In this document: positions 6,981-16,382 of the stretch, piece by piece
Layout: each line of letters begins with the position of its first letter
How positions within the stretch are numbered: the first letter of the stretch is position 1
NCBI RefSeq assembly: GCF_002237555.1
Contig: NZ_CP022540.1
Location: 1,744,501-1,808,500, forward strand
From: Antarctobacter heliothermus
Lineage (GTDB): Bacteria; Pseudomonadota; Alphaproteobacteria; Rhodobacterales; Rhodobacteraceae
DNA: 64,000 nt
Direction: 5' to 3'
The notes under the pieces: model-generated
Seen by the model: the letters and a program-made list of their open reading frames with translations, nothing else
Told to the model about the DNA's origin: nothing
Databases searched by the model: none
Made by a program: the position numbers and the translations under genes

Positions 6981-9900
6981 ATGAAAAACATAATTTCTCG
7001 AGGTATATCGAAAGCCCTTGCCCGCCGTCGACCACAGCAGCCTGAAAAACCAAAGGCTGATCCGCCGACAAATAAAGGTATTCAAATGCCGCGGGACCAA
7101 TCCGAAATTTTGTCGCGCTGTCTGTCGATTGATTTGGAGGTCGATCCCCAAAAAGCCCGGATCTTCGCTTTCGCCGCCGTGCCGGAGGGAGAAGAACAGG
7201 GGATCGTTCACCGGAAAGGGGATCCGAGGGTCGCGCTTGAAAAGCTCGACTTGTTCTGCGCTGGGTTCGCGCATGTTATCGGGCACAATGTCATGCGCCA
7301 CGACTTGCCGCATCTCATGGCGGTGTCGCCGCGCTTCGCACAGCTCGCGGACGGACCGATCGACACGCTGTGGCTCAACCCTTTGGCGTTTCCGCGCAAT
7401 CCCTATCACCGTCTGGTCAAACACTATCACGATGGGCGGCTTCAAAGTGGTCACGTCAACGATCCCGAGTTCGACGCGCGCCTTGTGTTCGAAGTCCTTC
7501 GCAACCAGATCGACGCCTTTTCATCGTTGAACACTTCGTCGCCAGAGATGATGCTGGCCTATCACTGGCTATGTTGCCGAGGACCCGGTAGCGACGGGTT
7601 CGATCGGTTGTTCAGCGATGTGCGTGGGGCGTCCATTCCGACGGAAGAGGAAGCTCACGAGGCTATTCGGGCGCTGCTCAAAGAGGCAGCCTGCAGCGCG
7701 CAGCTGGACGCTGTGCTCGAGCGGCTCCAGGACACTGGGCTGGGCTGGCCGATGGCATATGCTCTTGCTTGGATTTCTGTCTCAGGTGGGGATTCTGTCA
7801 TGCCGCCCTGGGTGCGGGCGCAATTTCGGGACGCCGCACGGCTCGTCAAAGACCTGCGGGACACGGATTGCCGTGATCCGCACTGTGCTTATTGCGCAGA
7901 GCACAACGATCCTATCCGTGCCCTCGAACGCTGGTTCGGCTTTCCGAGTTTCCGCCCGGAACCGGTCGACGAGGACGGACGCCCGCTTCAGGAAAAGATA
8001 GTGGCGGCGGCCATGGACGGCGAGAACATGTTGGGCATTCTGCCGACGGGCACGGGCAAATCCATCTGCTATCAGATCCCCGCGCTGTCTCGGTTCGATA
8101 AGACCGGAGCCTTGACCGTTGTCATATCGCCGCTTGTGGCACTGATGGCGGACCAGGTTCAGGGCCTGATGCGGGCCGGAATTTCCTCGGCGGTTACGGT
8201 TAACGGGCTATTGTCCTTGCCCGAGCGTCAGGATGCGCTCGACAAGGTGCGGCTGGGGGATGCTGCGATCCTGTTGATCTCGCCCGAGCAACTGCGCAGC
8301 ACAACAGTTCGGTCCGTTCTGGCACAGCGCGAAGTGGGGCTGTGGGTGCTGGACGAGGCGCATTGCGTGTCGAAATGGGGCCAGGATTTCCGACCCGACT
8401 ATCGATACGTTTCGCGGTTCATAAAGGAAAGCTCAGAGGACGAACCTGCTCCGGTGCTTTGCTTGACGGCAACGGCAAAGCCGGACGTCGTGCAGGACAT
8501 CCGCAGTCATTTCAAAGAGCGATTGGGGTCCGATCTGGCCTTGATCGACGGTGGCGCATCTCGGTCGAACCTGAGCTTTCAGGTGCTGCCAACGCAGCGC
8601 GCCACCAAGATGGCCGATATCCTCGATACGATCGAGGCCCAGCTTCCGCGCGAGGGCGTGTCGGGGGCGGTCGTCTATTGTGCGACCCGAAACGCCACCG
8701 AGCGCGTGGCGGAGTTCTTGAAACAACAGGGCATCGCTGCCGAACGGTATCATGCCGGCCTCAGCGCCGATGACAAACGTGAGATTCAGGAGGATTTCCG
8801 TGTCGGCAATCTGCGCGTTATCGCGGCCACCAACGCTTTTGGTATGGGGGTCGACAAGCCGGATATCCGTCTGGTGGTTCACGGGGACGTGCCGGGGTCG
8901 CTGGAAAACTACCTGCAGGAGGCAGGGCGCGCCGGACGGGACCGCGAGCCTGCAAATTGCGTCCTTCTCTATAATACCGAAGACGTCGATCGTCAGTTCA
9001 GCCTCAGTGCGCGGTCACGGCTTGCGCGGCACGAAATCGGTGCGATCCTGAAAGCGCTTCGGCGCCTTGATGCAAGGACCGGAAAAGGTGGTGAGATCGT
9101 TGCTACGCCGGGTGAGATTGTTCACGAGGAAAAAGATCGGGATTTTCAGCGTGACAGCAATACCGACGATACGCGGGTCAAGACGGCCGTTGCCTGGCTG
9201 GAAGAAGCGCATCTTCTGAACCGCGAGGAAAACCGGGTGCAGGTGTTTCCCGCTTCGCTCCGGATAAGGAGCATGCAGGAGGTCCGCGAAATCCTTGCCT
9301 CCGCCGAGATCACCGAGCGGCGCCGCCAGGATCTGGCCGCCATCGTCCAGCATATCATCAACGCGCCGCAGGAAGAGGGCATCACCACGGACGAGCTTTG
9401 CGGGGTCAGTGGGCTCACGGTGTCGGGCGTGCGCAAGGCCCTGGCGGATCTCGAGGCATTGGGGATCGCAAAGGATGATACAAACATCACAATCTTCGTG
9501 CATGTGCGTATCAAGAATGCCTCCCCGAAACGGTTCGAGGCTGCATCCCGCCTTGAAGCCGACCTGATCGCGACCCTGAGAGAGCAAGCGCCAGACACGG
9601 AGATCGGCGAGGCTTGGCCCTGTCATCTGGCCTCGGTGGCGCAGGCTCTGCGAGAGCAGGGACACGCCTCCGTGCGGCCCGATATTGTCGAGGGGCTGCT
9701 CCGCGGAATTTCGCAGGATGGCCGCGACATGGATGGCGGCAAAGGCAATATTGGCGTGCGCAAGGCCTCCAAAGGCAGTCTCATGGTGCGACTGCAAAGA
9801 TCTTGGGCGGTCATCGAGCAGACCGCTCAGCTGCGCCGGCAGGCGGCGGAACGTCTGGTGTCATACTTGATCGACAAGGTTCAGGCCGGCCTGCAGGGGA

Positions 9901-12233
9901 AAGACATTCCTGTCGAGACTACGCTTGGCGACCTTCTTGCTGCAATCAACAGCGACGCGCTCTTGCGGGCGTCCGTGAATGATCCGTCGAAGCTGATGGA
10001 TCGCGCACTTTTGTGGCTGCATGAACAGCAGGTCGTAACCCTGGGTAAGGGATTGTCCATATTCCGCTCAGCCATGACGCTGCACATCAATCCAAAAGGG
10101 GGCAACTTTACCACCCAGCATTTTGCGCCGTTGGAAGACCACTACAGCGAACAGACCGTCCAGACCCACGTGATGGCTGCCTATGCGACCAAAGGCATCG
10201 ACGATATCGATCAGGCGCAGCGGCTCGCATATGACTATTTCGTATTGGAACAGTCCGACTTCATGAAAGCCTGGATGTCGGGGAAGATGTCGGAGTTCAG
10301 ACGGCAGGCGACGCCCCGGTCCTATGCCGAGATCGTCGACAATCTGGGGAATTCGACACAAGAGCAGATCGTGCGTGACGACCGCGAACAGACCAATGTG
10401 CTTGTGCTTGCGGGGCCGGGATCGGGCAAGACACGGGTGCTCGTCCATCGTGTCGCCTATCTGGTAAGGATCAAGCGCGAAGATCCAAACGGTATATTGG
10501 TGCTCGCCTATAATCGTCATGCGGCCGCCGAGATTCGGGAGCGCTTGCGTCTACTGATTGGCGAGGATGCTCGCTTCGTGACGGTCCTGACCATCCATGC
10601 CCTGGCCATGCGGCTGGTTGGCGCGAGCTTCGCCGGACAGGCAGGAGCGGATGAGCCTGATTTCAAGACGCTTCTGACCGATGCGGCACGTCTCTTGCGT
10701 GGCGACGGTCTGGACAAGGTCGAGGCCGAAGCCTTGCGAGAGACCTTGATTCAGGGGTTTCGCTGGATTCTCGTGGATGAATATCAGGACGTGGGGCCCG
10801 AGGAATACGCCTTGATTGCGGCTGTGGCGGGGCGCAGCATCCACGATCCGGATCAACGGATCAGCCTCTTCGCCGTCGGCGATGACGACCAGAACATCTA
10901 TGCCTTTGCCGGTGCATCGGTACGACACATCCGGCAATTTGAACAGGATTATTCAGCCAGGCCGATCTTTCTGACCGACAATTACCGCTCGTCGAAGCAC
11001 ATCATCAGTGCAGCGAACGCGGTGATCGAAGGATCTCGGGAACGTATGAAAACAGGGCATGGTATTACCGTCGATCAATCGCGGCAAAGGGGCCCGGCCG
11101 GGGGGGGCATGGAAAGCCTCGATCCGGTTGCGCAGGGGCGGGTTCAGATTTTGGGTTGCCCGGCAGGGAATGACGCTCAGGCGCTTGCGGCGGTTGGCGA
11201 GATGCTCCGCCTGTCCAAACTGATCCCGGATTGGAGCTGGAAGGGTGCGGCCATCATTTCTCGTGATTGGCGCAAGCTTTTGCCGGTCCGCGACTTTGCC
11301 GAGGCGCATGGGATTCCTGTCGAAATGGCGAACGAGAACTTGCCCAGCTTGTGGCGCACTCGTGAGATGCAGGGGTTTATCGGCGGCCTTCGCGAAATGC
11401 GCGGGGCCATGGTCAGCTTGGACGATCTGACCGAAATCCTGAACGCGATACCCGCCAGCCGTTGGACTGACCGGATCGGCGAGGGACTTGGCCAGCTTGC
11501 GCGCGAAGTTGACGGCAAGGCGCTCCCGACCCCTGACGTGATTGAATGGTTTGCCGAATGGTCGAAGGATTCATGGGGTGAGCAGCGCGGCCTAAAACTG
11601 TTGACGGCGCACCGCGCCAAGGGCCTCGAATTCGACGATGTCGTAATCATGGATGGCGGCTGGGAGCGGCCCTCGCGAAACGAAGATCAGGACGCACCGA
11701 GGCGATTGTTCTATGTCGCCATGACACGTGCGCGGCGCAATTTGATCGTCATGAGCAACGACAATCACGAATACCTTCCCAACGAGTCGCCCTCCGTGAT
11801 CACGCGGCATGTGGTGCCCGACCTGGCGACAGTCCCCGGCCCGCGCCGGTTCTTTCAATCGCCCGAAATGAAGATGGTCGACCTGTCATTCGCAGGACGC
11901 CAAGGTGATCGGCACATTGTTCATGCTGCGATCTCCGAAGCAGAGGTCGGCGCGCCGGTCAAGCTCTCCCAGGTCGGGGATCGCTGGCAGATCGAAGACA
12001 TCCGAGGACGAGCCTTGGGGCGGATGTCAAAAGCATTCGCACCACCGATCGGCACGAAATTCGTCACCGGCGAGATCGCGGCCATCATTCATTGGCGCAA
12101 AGAGGATGCCGATGAGCGTTTTCTTCATTTTCTGAAACGCGCTGATTGGGAAGTTATTGTGCCCGAGATCGTTTTCGAAGAGATCAAGGGGGCTTCCGAA
12201 ATGGTTGCCGAGAGAAATCAGAACGGCAAATAA
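6981..12233 (+). CDS. DEDD exonuclease-RecQ-UvrD fusion helicase
   Basis: About 1750 residues from ATG 6981; ATG 7086 (MPRDQSEIL, after AAAGG) is an equally good start and gives 1715. Numbering from 7086: residues ~12-135 look like a DEDD exonuclease (SIDLEVD with Asp16/Glu18, GHNVMRHDL with Asp73, NDPEFDARL with Asp130). A RecQ-type SF2 helicase follows (PTGTGKS ~319, LDEAHCVSKWGQDF ~422, QEAGRAGRDR). A middle part of ~350 residues holds winged-helix-like sequence. A UvrD/PcrA-type SF1 helicase is at the C-terminus (LAGPGSGKT ~1108, VDEYQDVGPEEY ~1229, LTAHRAKGLEFDD ~1506, FYVAMTRARRNL ~1540). All motifs are intact. It should load on and unwind DNA while trimming or feeding the partner HNH nuclease encoded just upstream. 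I cannot match the pair to a named defence system. Confidence 0.8.
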   Translation: MKNIISRGISKALARRRPQQPEKPKADPPTNKGIQMPRDQSEILSRCLSIDLEVDPQKARIFAFAAVPEGEEQGIVHRKGDPRVALEKLDLFCAGFAHVIGHNVMRHDLPHLMAVSPRFAQLADGPIDTLWLNPLAFPRNPYHRLVKHYHDGRLQSGHVNDPEFDARLVFEVLRNQIDAFSSLNTSSPEMMLAYHWLCCRGPGSDGFDRLFSDVRGASIPTEEEAHEAIRALLKEAACSAQLDAVLERLQDTGLGWPMAYALAWISVSGGDSVMPPWVRAQFRDAARLVKDLRDTDCRDPHCAYCAEHNDPIRALERWFGFPSFRPEPVDEDGRPLQEKIVAAAMDGENMLGILPTGTGKSICYQIPALSRFDKTGALTVVISPLVALMADQVQGLMRAGISSAVTVNGLLSLPERQDALDKVRLGDAAILLISPEQLRSTTVRSVLAQREVGLWVLDEAHCVSKWGQDFRPDYRYVSRFIKESSEDEPAPVLCLTATAKPDVVQDIRSHFKERLGSDLALIDGGASRSNLSFQVLPTQRATKMADILDTIEAQLPREGVSGAVVYCATRNATERVAEFLKQQGIAAERYHAGLSADDKREIQEDFRVGNLRVIAATNAFGMGVDKPDIRLVVHGDVPGSLENYLQEAGRAGRDREPANCVLLYNTEDVDRQFSLSARSRLARHEIGAILKALRRLDARTGKGGEIVATPGEIVHEEKDRDFQRDSNTDDTRVKTAVAWLEEAHLLNREENRVQVFPASLRIRSMQEVREILASAEITERRRQDLAAIVQHIINAPQEEGITTDELCGVSGLTVSGVRKALADLEALGIAKDDTNITIFVHVRIKNASPKRFEAASRLEADLIATLREQAPDTEIGEAWPCHLASVAQALREQGHASVRPDIVEGLLRGISQDGRDMDGGKGNIGVRKASKGSLMVRLQRSWAVIEQTAQLRRQAAERLVSYLIDKVQAGLQGKDIPVETTLGDLLAAINSDALLRASVNDPSKLMDRALLWLHEQQVVTLGKGLSIFRSAMTLHINPKGGNFTTQHFAPLEDHYSEQTVQTHVMAAYATKGIDDIDQAQRLAYDYFVLEQSDFMKAWMSGKMSEFRRQATPRSYAEIVDNLGNSTQEQIVRDDREQTNVLVLAGPGSGKTRVLVHRVAYLVRIKREDPNGILVLAYNRHAAAEIRERLRLLIGEDARFVTVLTIHALAMRLVGASFAGQAGADEPDFKTLLTDAARLLRGDGLDKVEAEALRETLIQGFRWILVDEYQDVGPEEYALIAAVAGRSIHDPDQRISLFAVGDDDQNIYAFAGASVRHIRQFEQDYSARPIFLTDNYRSSKHIISAANAVIEGSRERMKTGHGITVDQSRQRGPAGGGMESLDPVAQGRVQILGCPAGNDAQALAAVGEMLRLSKLIPDWSWKGAAIISRDWRKLLPVRDFAEAHGIPVEMANENLPSLWRTREMQGFIGGLREMRGAMVSLDDLTEILNAIPASRWTDRIGEGLGQLAREVDGKALPTPDVIEWFAEWSKDSWGEQRGLKLLTAHRAKGLEFDDVVIMDGGWERPSRNEDQDAPRRLFYVAMTRARRNLIVMSNDNHEYLPNESPSVITRHVVPDLATVPGPRRFFQSPEMKMVDLSFAGRQGDRHIVHAAISEAEVGAPVKLSQVGDRWQIEDIRGRALGRMSKAFAPPIGTKFVTGEIAAIIHWRKEDADERFLHFLKRADWEVIVPEIVFEEIKGASEMVAERNQNGK

Positions 12234-12699
12234 TTCGCACGGTGGGCAGTTGGGATCGCATAGATTTTGTGGCTGCAGCGAATGTCCGGTCTGACGGCCG
12301 CACCGCAACATCCGTGGTAATTAACGAACGGCAGCAATGGGCCGTTTTCCGCCCTTCGTGTCGAGGGTCATCCCACCGACGCGAACGGCCCTCAGCTGCC
12401 CTCCACCCACCACGCCGATGCTGCGCCGCAGCTTCACCAGAACGGTCATTCGCCCATGGCGCAGCATTTTCGGAGGGTGAAGGTCGGCAGAGCGGACAAA
12501 GCGAGAATTCTCTGCAAATGCTCCAATGGCCGCTTCTGCCGAGAAGCTTTGGGACTAGAGGATCGGGATGTAGGCCATCGGCGCGAAAGCGACGAATAGT
12601 TCTACAGAGATGTCGGTAACTTATAATGGCAATACTACACCCTTGTTATGATGGTTGGACCAAACCAGCTTACCTCGCTTTATGATTGGAAGACATTTG
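12234..12699. other. Intergenic region with dispersed repeat
   Basis: 466 bp between the helicase gene and the dehydrogenase gene. It contains the second repeat copy (12275-12346) and AGAACGGTCATTCGC at about 12440-12454, which also occurs near 4534-4548. A long frame crossing this region overlaps the helicase end and has no protein-like features. No terminator with a T-run was seen. Confidence 0.5.
12275..12346. repeat. Dispersed intergenic repeat, copy 2
   Basis: Starts GCAGCGAATGTCCGGT and ends CGGCAGCAATGGGCCGTT, roughly three-quarters identical to 5655-5726 with a small gap in the middle. It has the same orientation as copy 1, one on either side of the HNH-helicase operon. Confidence 0.6.
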
Positions 12700-13794
12700 A
12701 TGCGGCCAGATACAATGCATGCGGTTTTATTGACTGGTCACGGCGGCATGGAAAAATTGGATTACCGCACGGATGTGCCCATACCGCAGCCAAAGCCTGG
12801 TGAGTTACTGATCCAGGTCGCTGCGGCAGGTATAAACAACACGGATATCAACACCCGTATTGGCTGGTATTCGAAGGCGGTTAACGAGGGCACGGATACC
12901 GGTGGCGCAACTGGCTTTGACAGTGTGGACGATGATGACGCTAGCTGGTCAGGCACGCCGCTGACCTTCCCGCGCATCCAAGGTGCCGATGTCTGCGGTT
13001 ATGTCGTGGCTGTTGGTGACTGGGTCAGCGACGCGCGTATCGGAGAACGGGTCTTGGTCCGTAATATGTTGCGCACCTACGTTGATTTTCGCCCCTATGA
13101 ATGTTGGACTATTGGCAGTGAATGTGACGGCGGGTTTGCCCAGTTTGCGGTGGCCCCAGCGATCGAAACTCATGCGGTCGCCTGCAATTGGACCGACGCT
13201 GAACTCGCCTCTGTGCCTTGCGCCTATTCGACAGCGGAAAACATGCTGCATCGCGCAAATGTGGGCGCTGAACGGGTACTGGTGACGGGTGCATCTGGTG
13301 GTGTCGGGTCCGCAGTTGTTCAACTGGTCAAACGACGCGGCGCTGAGGTGATTGCGCTGTCATCGGCCTCCAAAACGGCAGAGGTTATGGCGCTTGGCGC
13401 GGACCGAGTGATCGACCGTAATGCCGACCTGGTCGCCGAGCTTGGGGCTGGGTCCATGGATGTGGTGATCGACCTTGTCGCGGGGGATCAGTGGCCATCG
13501 TTTCTGGATGTGCTTCGTCGTGGCGGGCGTTATGCCACCGCTGGTGCCATTGCAGGACCGCTGGCACAGATCGACGTGCGCACGCTTTACCTCAAAGACT
13601 TAACGCTGTTCGGCTGCACCTTTCAGGAAGACGAAGTGTTCGCCAATCTAATCGGTTATATTGAGGCCGGTGAAATCCGCCCGGTTGTGGCGCGGACTTA
13701 TCCGCTGCGTGATATTGCCCTTGCCCAGACAGATTTTCTTGCCAAAAAGCACACTGGAAAACTCGTTTTAATCCCGCCGCAGGTGACGACATGA
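12700..13794 (+). CDS. Quinone oxidoreductase/MDR-type dehydrogenase
   Basis: 364 residues from ATG 12700 (MRPDTMHAVLL; ATG 12715 is also possible). It is a medium-chain dehydrogenase/reductase: an N-terminal GroES-like domain (PKPGELLIQVAAAGINNTD, then QGADVCGYVVAVGD) and a Rossmann domain with VLVTGASGGVGSAVVQLVK around residues 200-218. The zinc-site cysteine cluster of classical alcohol dehydrogenases is not evident, so a quinone-oxidoreductase-like NADPH enzyme is more likely than an alcohol dehydrogenase. It overlaps the next gene by four bases (ATGA at 13791), so they are translationally coupled. The substrate is unknown; the pairing suggests a catabolic pathway for a small carboxylate or amino-acid derivative. 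Confidence 0.75.
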   Translation: MRPDTMHAVLLTGHGGMEKLDYRTDVPIPQPKPGELLIQVAAAGINNTDINTRIGWYSKAVNEGTDTGGATGFDSVDDDDASWSGTPLTFPRIQGADVCGYVVAVGDWVSDARIGERVLVRNMLRTYVDFRPYECWTIGSECDGGFAQFAVAPAIETHAVACNWTDAELASVPCAYSTAENMLHRANVGAERVLVTGASGGVGSAVVQLVKRRGAEVIALSSASKTAEVMALGADRVIDRNADLVAELGAGSMDVVIDLVAGDQWPSFLDVLRRGGRYATAGAIAGPLAQIDVRTLYLKDLTLFGCTFQEDEVFANLIGYIEAGEIRPVVARTYPLRDIALAQTDFLAKKHTGKLVLIPPQVTT

Positions 13795-14912
13795 AGATTG
13801 CAAAAGTAGAACTTTACCAAGTTGATTTACCTTATTCAGGTGGGGTTTACCTGCTGTCCGGCGGGCGAGAATACACCAGCTTTGACGCCTCGATTGTGCG
13901 CATTGTCACGGATGACGGCATCGATGGATGGGGCGAAAGCACACCATTTGGATCAAGCTATATTGCCGCCCACGCCCTTGGCACCCGTGCTGGCATCGCG
14001 GAAATTGCACCGCATCTGTTAGGGCGCGACCCACGCCAGGTTGATCGTATCAACGACACAATGGATCAAGCACTTGTCGGGCATAACCACGCAAAAACCG
14101 CGTTGGATATTGCCTGTTGGGATGTTTTCGGCAAGTCGGTGAACCTACCTGTGTGCGAATTGTTGGGCGGATCAACAGGCATTCGGATGCCGACGATCTC
14201 ATCAATTTATGCCGGTGATCCTGAGCATATGCGCGCGCGCGTTGCCGATCACCGCGCACGTGGCTACATGGGACATTCCGTCAAAGTTGGTGCGCTTGAT
14301 AGCGAAGGCGGCCCTGCGCTGGACGCTGAACGCATTGCGGCGTCCCTCGCGGATCGCCAACCGGGCGAATATTTCATCGTCGATGCTAACGGCGGATTGA
14401 TACCGGAAACTGCATTGCGGATGTTGCGGATGCTGCCTGCGGGCCTAGATTTTGTACTCGAGGCGCCCTGCGCCACTTGGCGCGAAACATTCAGTTTACG
14501 CCAACGGTGTGATGTACCGATAATCATTGATGAGCTGGCACAACAAGACTGTGACATCTCCCAAATCGTGGCACAGGACCTTGCGGACGGCATCGGGTTG
14601 AAGATTTCCAAGGCAGGCGGCCTCACCCACGGACGCCGTCACCGTGACATCTGTGTCGCTGCTGGGTTAACTGTGTCTGTGCAAGACACCGTCGGTTCGA
14701 CCATCGCCTTTGCGGGCATCGCCCATCTGGGGGCGACGGTGCCACAACGATACCTGCGCTGCATTCTGGATTGCCGTGATATGGTTACACTTGAAACCGC
14801 CGATTTTGACGCACCCATTACAGATGGCGGCGTCCTTACGCCCATGTCTCCAGGCCTTGGCATCACGGTGAAACGAGACGCCTTGAGCGATCCCGTCGCA
14901 ACATGGCGGTGA
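13791..14912 (+). CDS. Enolase-superfamily (MLE subgroup) dehydratase/epimerase
   Basis: 373 residues with the mandelate racemase/muconate lactonizing enzyme fold: N-terminal capping domain (1-125), then a barrel with a lysine in HSVKVG (~160), metal ligands in VDANGG (~198), LEAPC (~224) and IIDE (~246), and the opposite lysine in KISKAGG (~270). The sequence recalls cis-3-hydroxy-L-proline dehydratase and hydroxyproline-betaine epimerase subfamilies, but the specificity-defining residues cannot be checked by eye. The reaction starts with proton abstraction next to a carboxylate. The upstream dehydrogenase overlaps it, so both probably act on the same substrate route. Confidence 0.75.
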   Translation: MKIAKVELYQVDLPYSGGVYLLSGGREYTSFDASIVRIVTDDGIDGWGESTPFGSSYIAAHALGTRAGIAEIAPHLLGRDPRQVDRINDTMDQALVGHNHAKTALDIACWDVFGKSVNLPVCELLGGSTGIRMPTISSIYAGDPEHMRARVADHRARGYMGHSVKVGALDSEGGPALDAERIAASLADRQPGEYFIVDANGGLIPETALRMLRMLPAGLDFVLEAPCATWRETFSLRQRCDVPIIIDELAQQDCDISQIVAQDLADGIGLKISKAGGLTHGRRHRDICVAAGLTVSVQDTVGSTIAFAGIAHLGATVPQRYLRCILDCRDMVTLETADFDAPITDGGVLTPMSPGLGITVKRDALSDPVATWR

Positions 14913-15060
14913 TTAAAGTTTATCGGCACAAACCCTGAAGCCGCCATTCGCTGCGGTGCCAAAAAATGTTAATTTGGGCTCAGACCTGCCGTTAGCTGCC
15001 CAAGACAGGGAAGACGGCTATGTGCGGACGAAGCCCCAATTCGCTGCGGCTGCGCGAAAG

Positions 15061-16245
15061 TCAGCTATGCTTTGAATTCCATATACGCCGCCTCGTTTCG
15101 TCTCGGCTCTCGTAGGTCTCAATCACGCCTTCTAAATCGTCAGGCGAAAGCGCAGCATCCCCATTTGCATTCTGTGTGATCTGCATCGTGTACCACGCGG
15201 TCACACCGCCTTCTGGCGGGTTCTTAAAACGTGGAAACTGCGGCTCACCGCGCTGACCAGACAGCCAAAATGACGGAAGTTCCGGATCGACTACCAGCGC
15301 ACGAGCCAACCCGATGAGATCGGCCTTGCCTTCGACAATGGCGTTTTCGGCCTGAGCGCGTGTTTTGAACCCGCCGGTGACCATCAAAGGTATCTTTGTT
15401 TTTTCGCGGGCGCGACCTGCGAATTCCAAGAAATAGGGGCCGGAGCCTGCTCGATCAGACGAGGATGCCGCACCGGGGAAGTATGTGCCGCCGCTGATGT
15501 CGATAAGGTCGATTGCCATTTGATCTACAGCGGCAATGACCTCAAGGGCCTCATCCTCAGCAAAACCGCCCTCGAGCTGATCCGTGGCGTTCAATTTGAT
15601 ACCGACCGGAAATTCAGGACCTACAGCTTTTCGCACTTCATTGATTACTTCGAGCAGCAGCCGCATTCGGTTTTGCAGAGAACCACCATAGGCATCTTCT
15701 CGTTTGTTGAACAAAGGTGACAGAAACTGACTGAGTAGAAATCCATGCGCCGCGTGTACCTGCACTCCTCCAAACCCAAGTTCCTTTGCAAGGCTGGCGG
15801 TGCGGGTAAATTCGGCGGGCAGCGCGCCTATCTCTTCCATAGTTAACGCGCCGCAAGTCAGGCCGGGTAGGTTCAGCGCGCTCGGTCCTTTTGGTGTGCT
15901 GATTGGGGCATCCGCCATTGCACCCGCGTGTCCAAGTTGGAGCCATAGCTGCGCGTTGTCGGTTGCACCTGCTTTTGCGAGGCGCTCAAACAAGCCGCTG
16001 TCTGATTGGTTATTCAAAATGAGATTGCCGGGCTTCTCAGCAAAGTAAGGTGTGCCTTGAGCCTCACCGATTATGGACAACGCAAGACCGCCCTCGGCCC
16101 ACCGTTCGTAAAGCCTGATCTGATCATCAGTTGGATTGCCAGCGCCATCACCAAGAGAGTCAGACATCGCAGACTTGGCGATCCGGTTCTTTAACGTAGC
16201 CCCGCATGGCAGTGTCAGCGGTTGGGCGAGTGGCGAAGTTTGCAT
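15061..16245 (-). CDS. NADH:flavin oxidoreductase (old yellow enzyme family)
   Basis: 394 residues from ATG 16245 (MQTSPLAQPLTLPCGATLKNRIAKS). The open frame continues upstream to 16392, but that stretch runs into the neighbouring IS5 end and lacks family sequence, so the longer form is an artefact of the insertion. Family features: LKNRIAKSAMSD at the start, GGVQVHAAHGFLLSQFLSP with the substrate-binding His pair region, VGIKLNATD, LIDISGGTYFPG and LIGLARALVVDP with phosphate-binding of FMN. It reduces activated double bonds using NAD(P)H. It is convergent with the dehydratase gene at 13791-14912. The native promoter has probably been displaced by the IS. Confidence 0.8.
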   Translation of the reverse strand: MQTSPLAQPLTLPCGATLKNRIAKSAMSDSLGDGAGNPTDDQIRLYERWAEGGLALSIIGEAQGTPYFAEKPGNLILNNQSDSGLFERLAKAGATDNAQLWLQLGHAGAMADAPISTPKGPSALNLPGLTCGALTMEEIGALPAEFTRTASLAKELGFGGVQVHAAHGFLLSQFLSPLFNKREDAYGGSLQNRMRLLLEVINEVRKAVGPEFPVGIKLNATDQLEGGFAEDEALEVIAAVDQMAIDLIDISGGTYFPGAASSSDRAGSGPYFLEFAGRAREKTKIPLMVTGGFKTRAQAENAIVEGKADLIGLARALVVDPELPSFWLSGQRGEPQFPRFKNPPEGGVTAWYTMQITQNANGDAALSPDDLEGVIETYESRDETRRRIWNSKHS

Positions 16246-16382
16246 TTTGATATGAGGCCTCGTAATTCCGTTGTCGTGATACGTCAAAGCGGCCATTTGT
16301 GCAAAGCGCAGCATCAAGTAGTTTGGGCTCTTTGCCGACATTCTCTGCATTTGCATACCGAATCGACGCCAAACTGTAGGCT

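Noticed and set aside
12146..12619. Plus-strand frame after the helicase gene
   Set aside because: It overlaps the helicase 3' end in another frame and runs through the dispersed repeat; no protein features.
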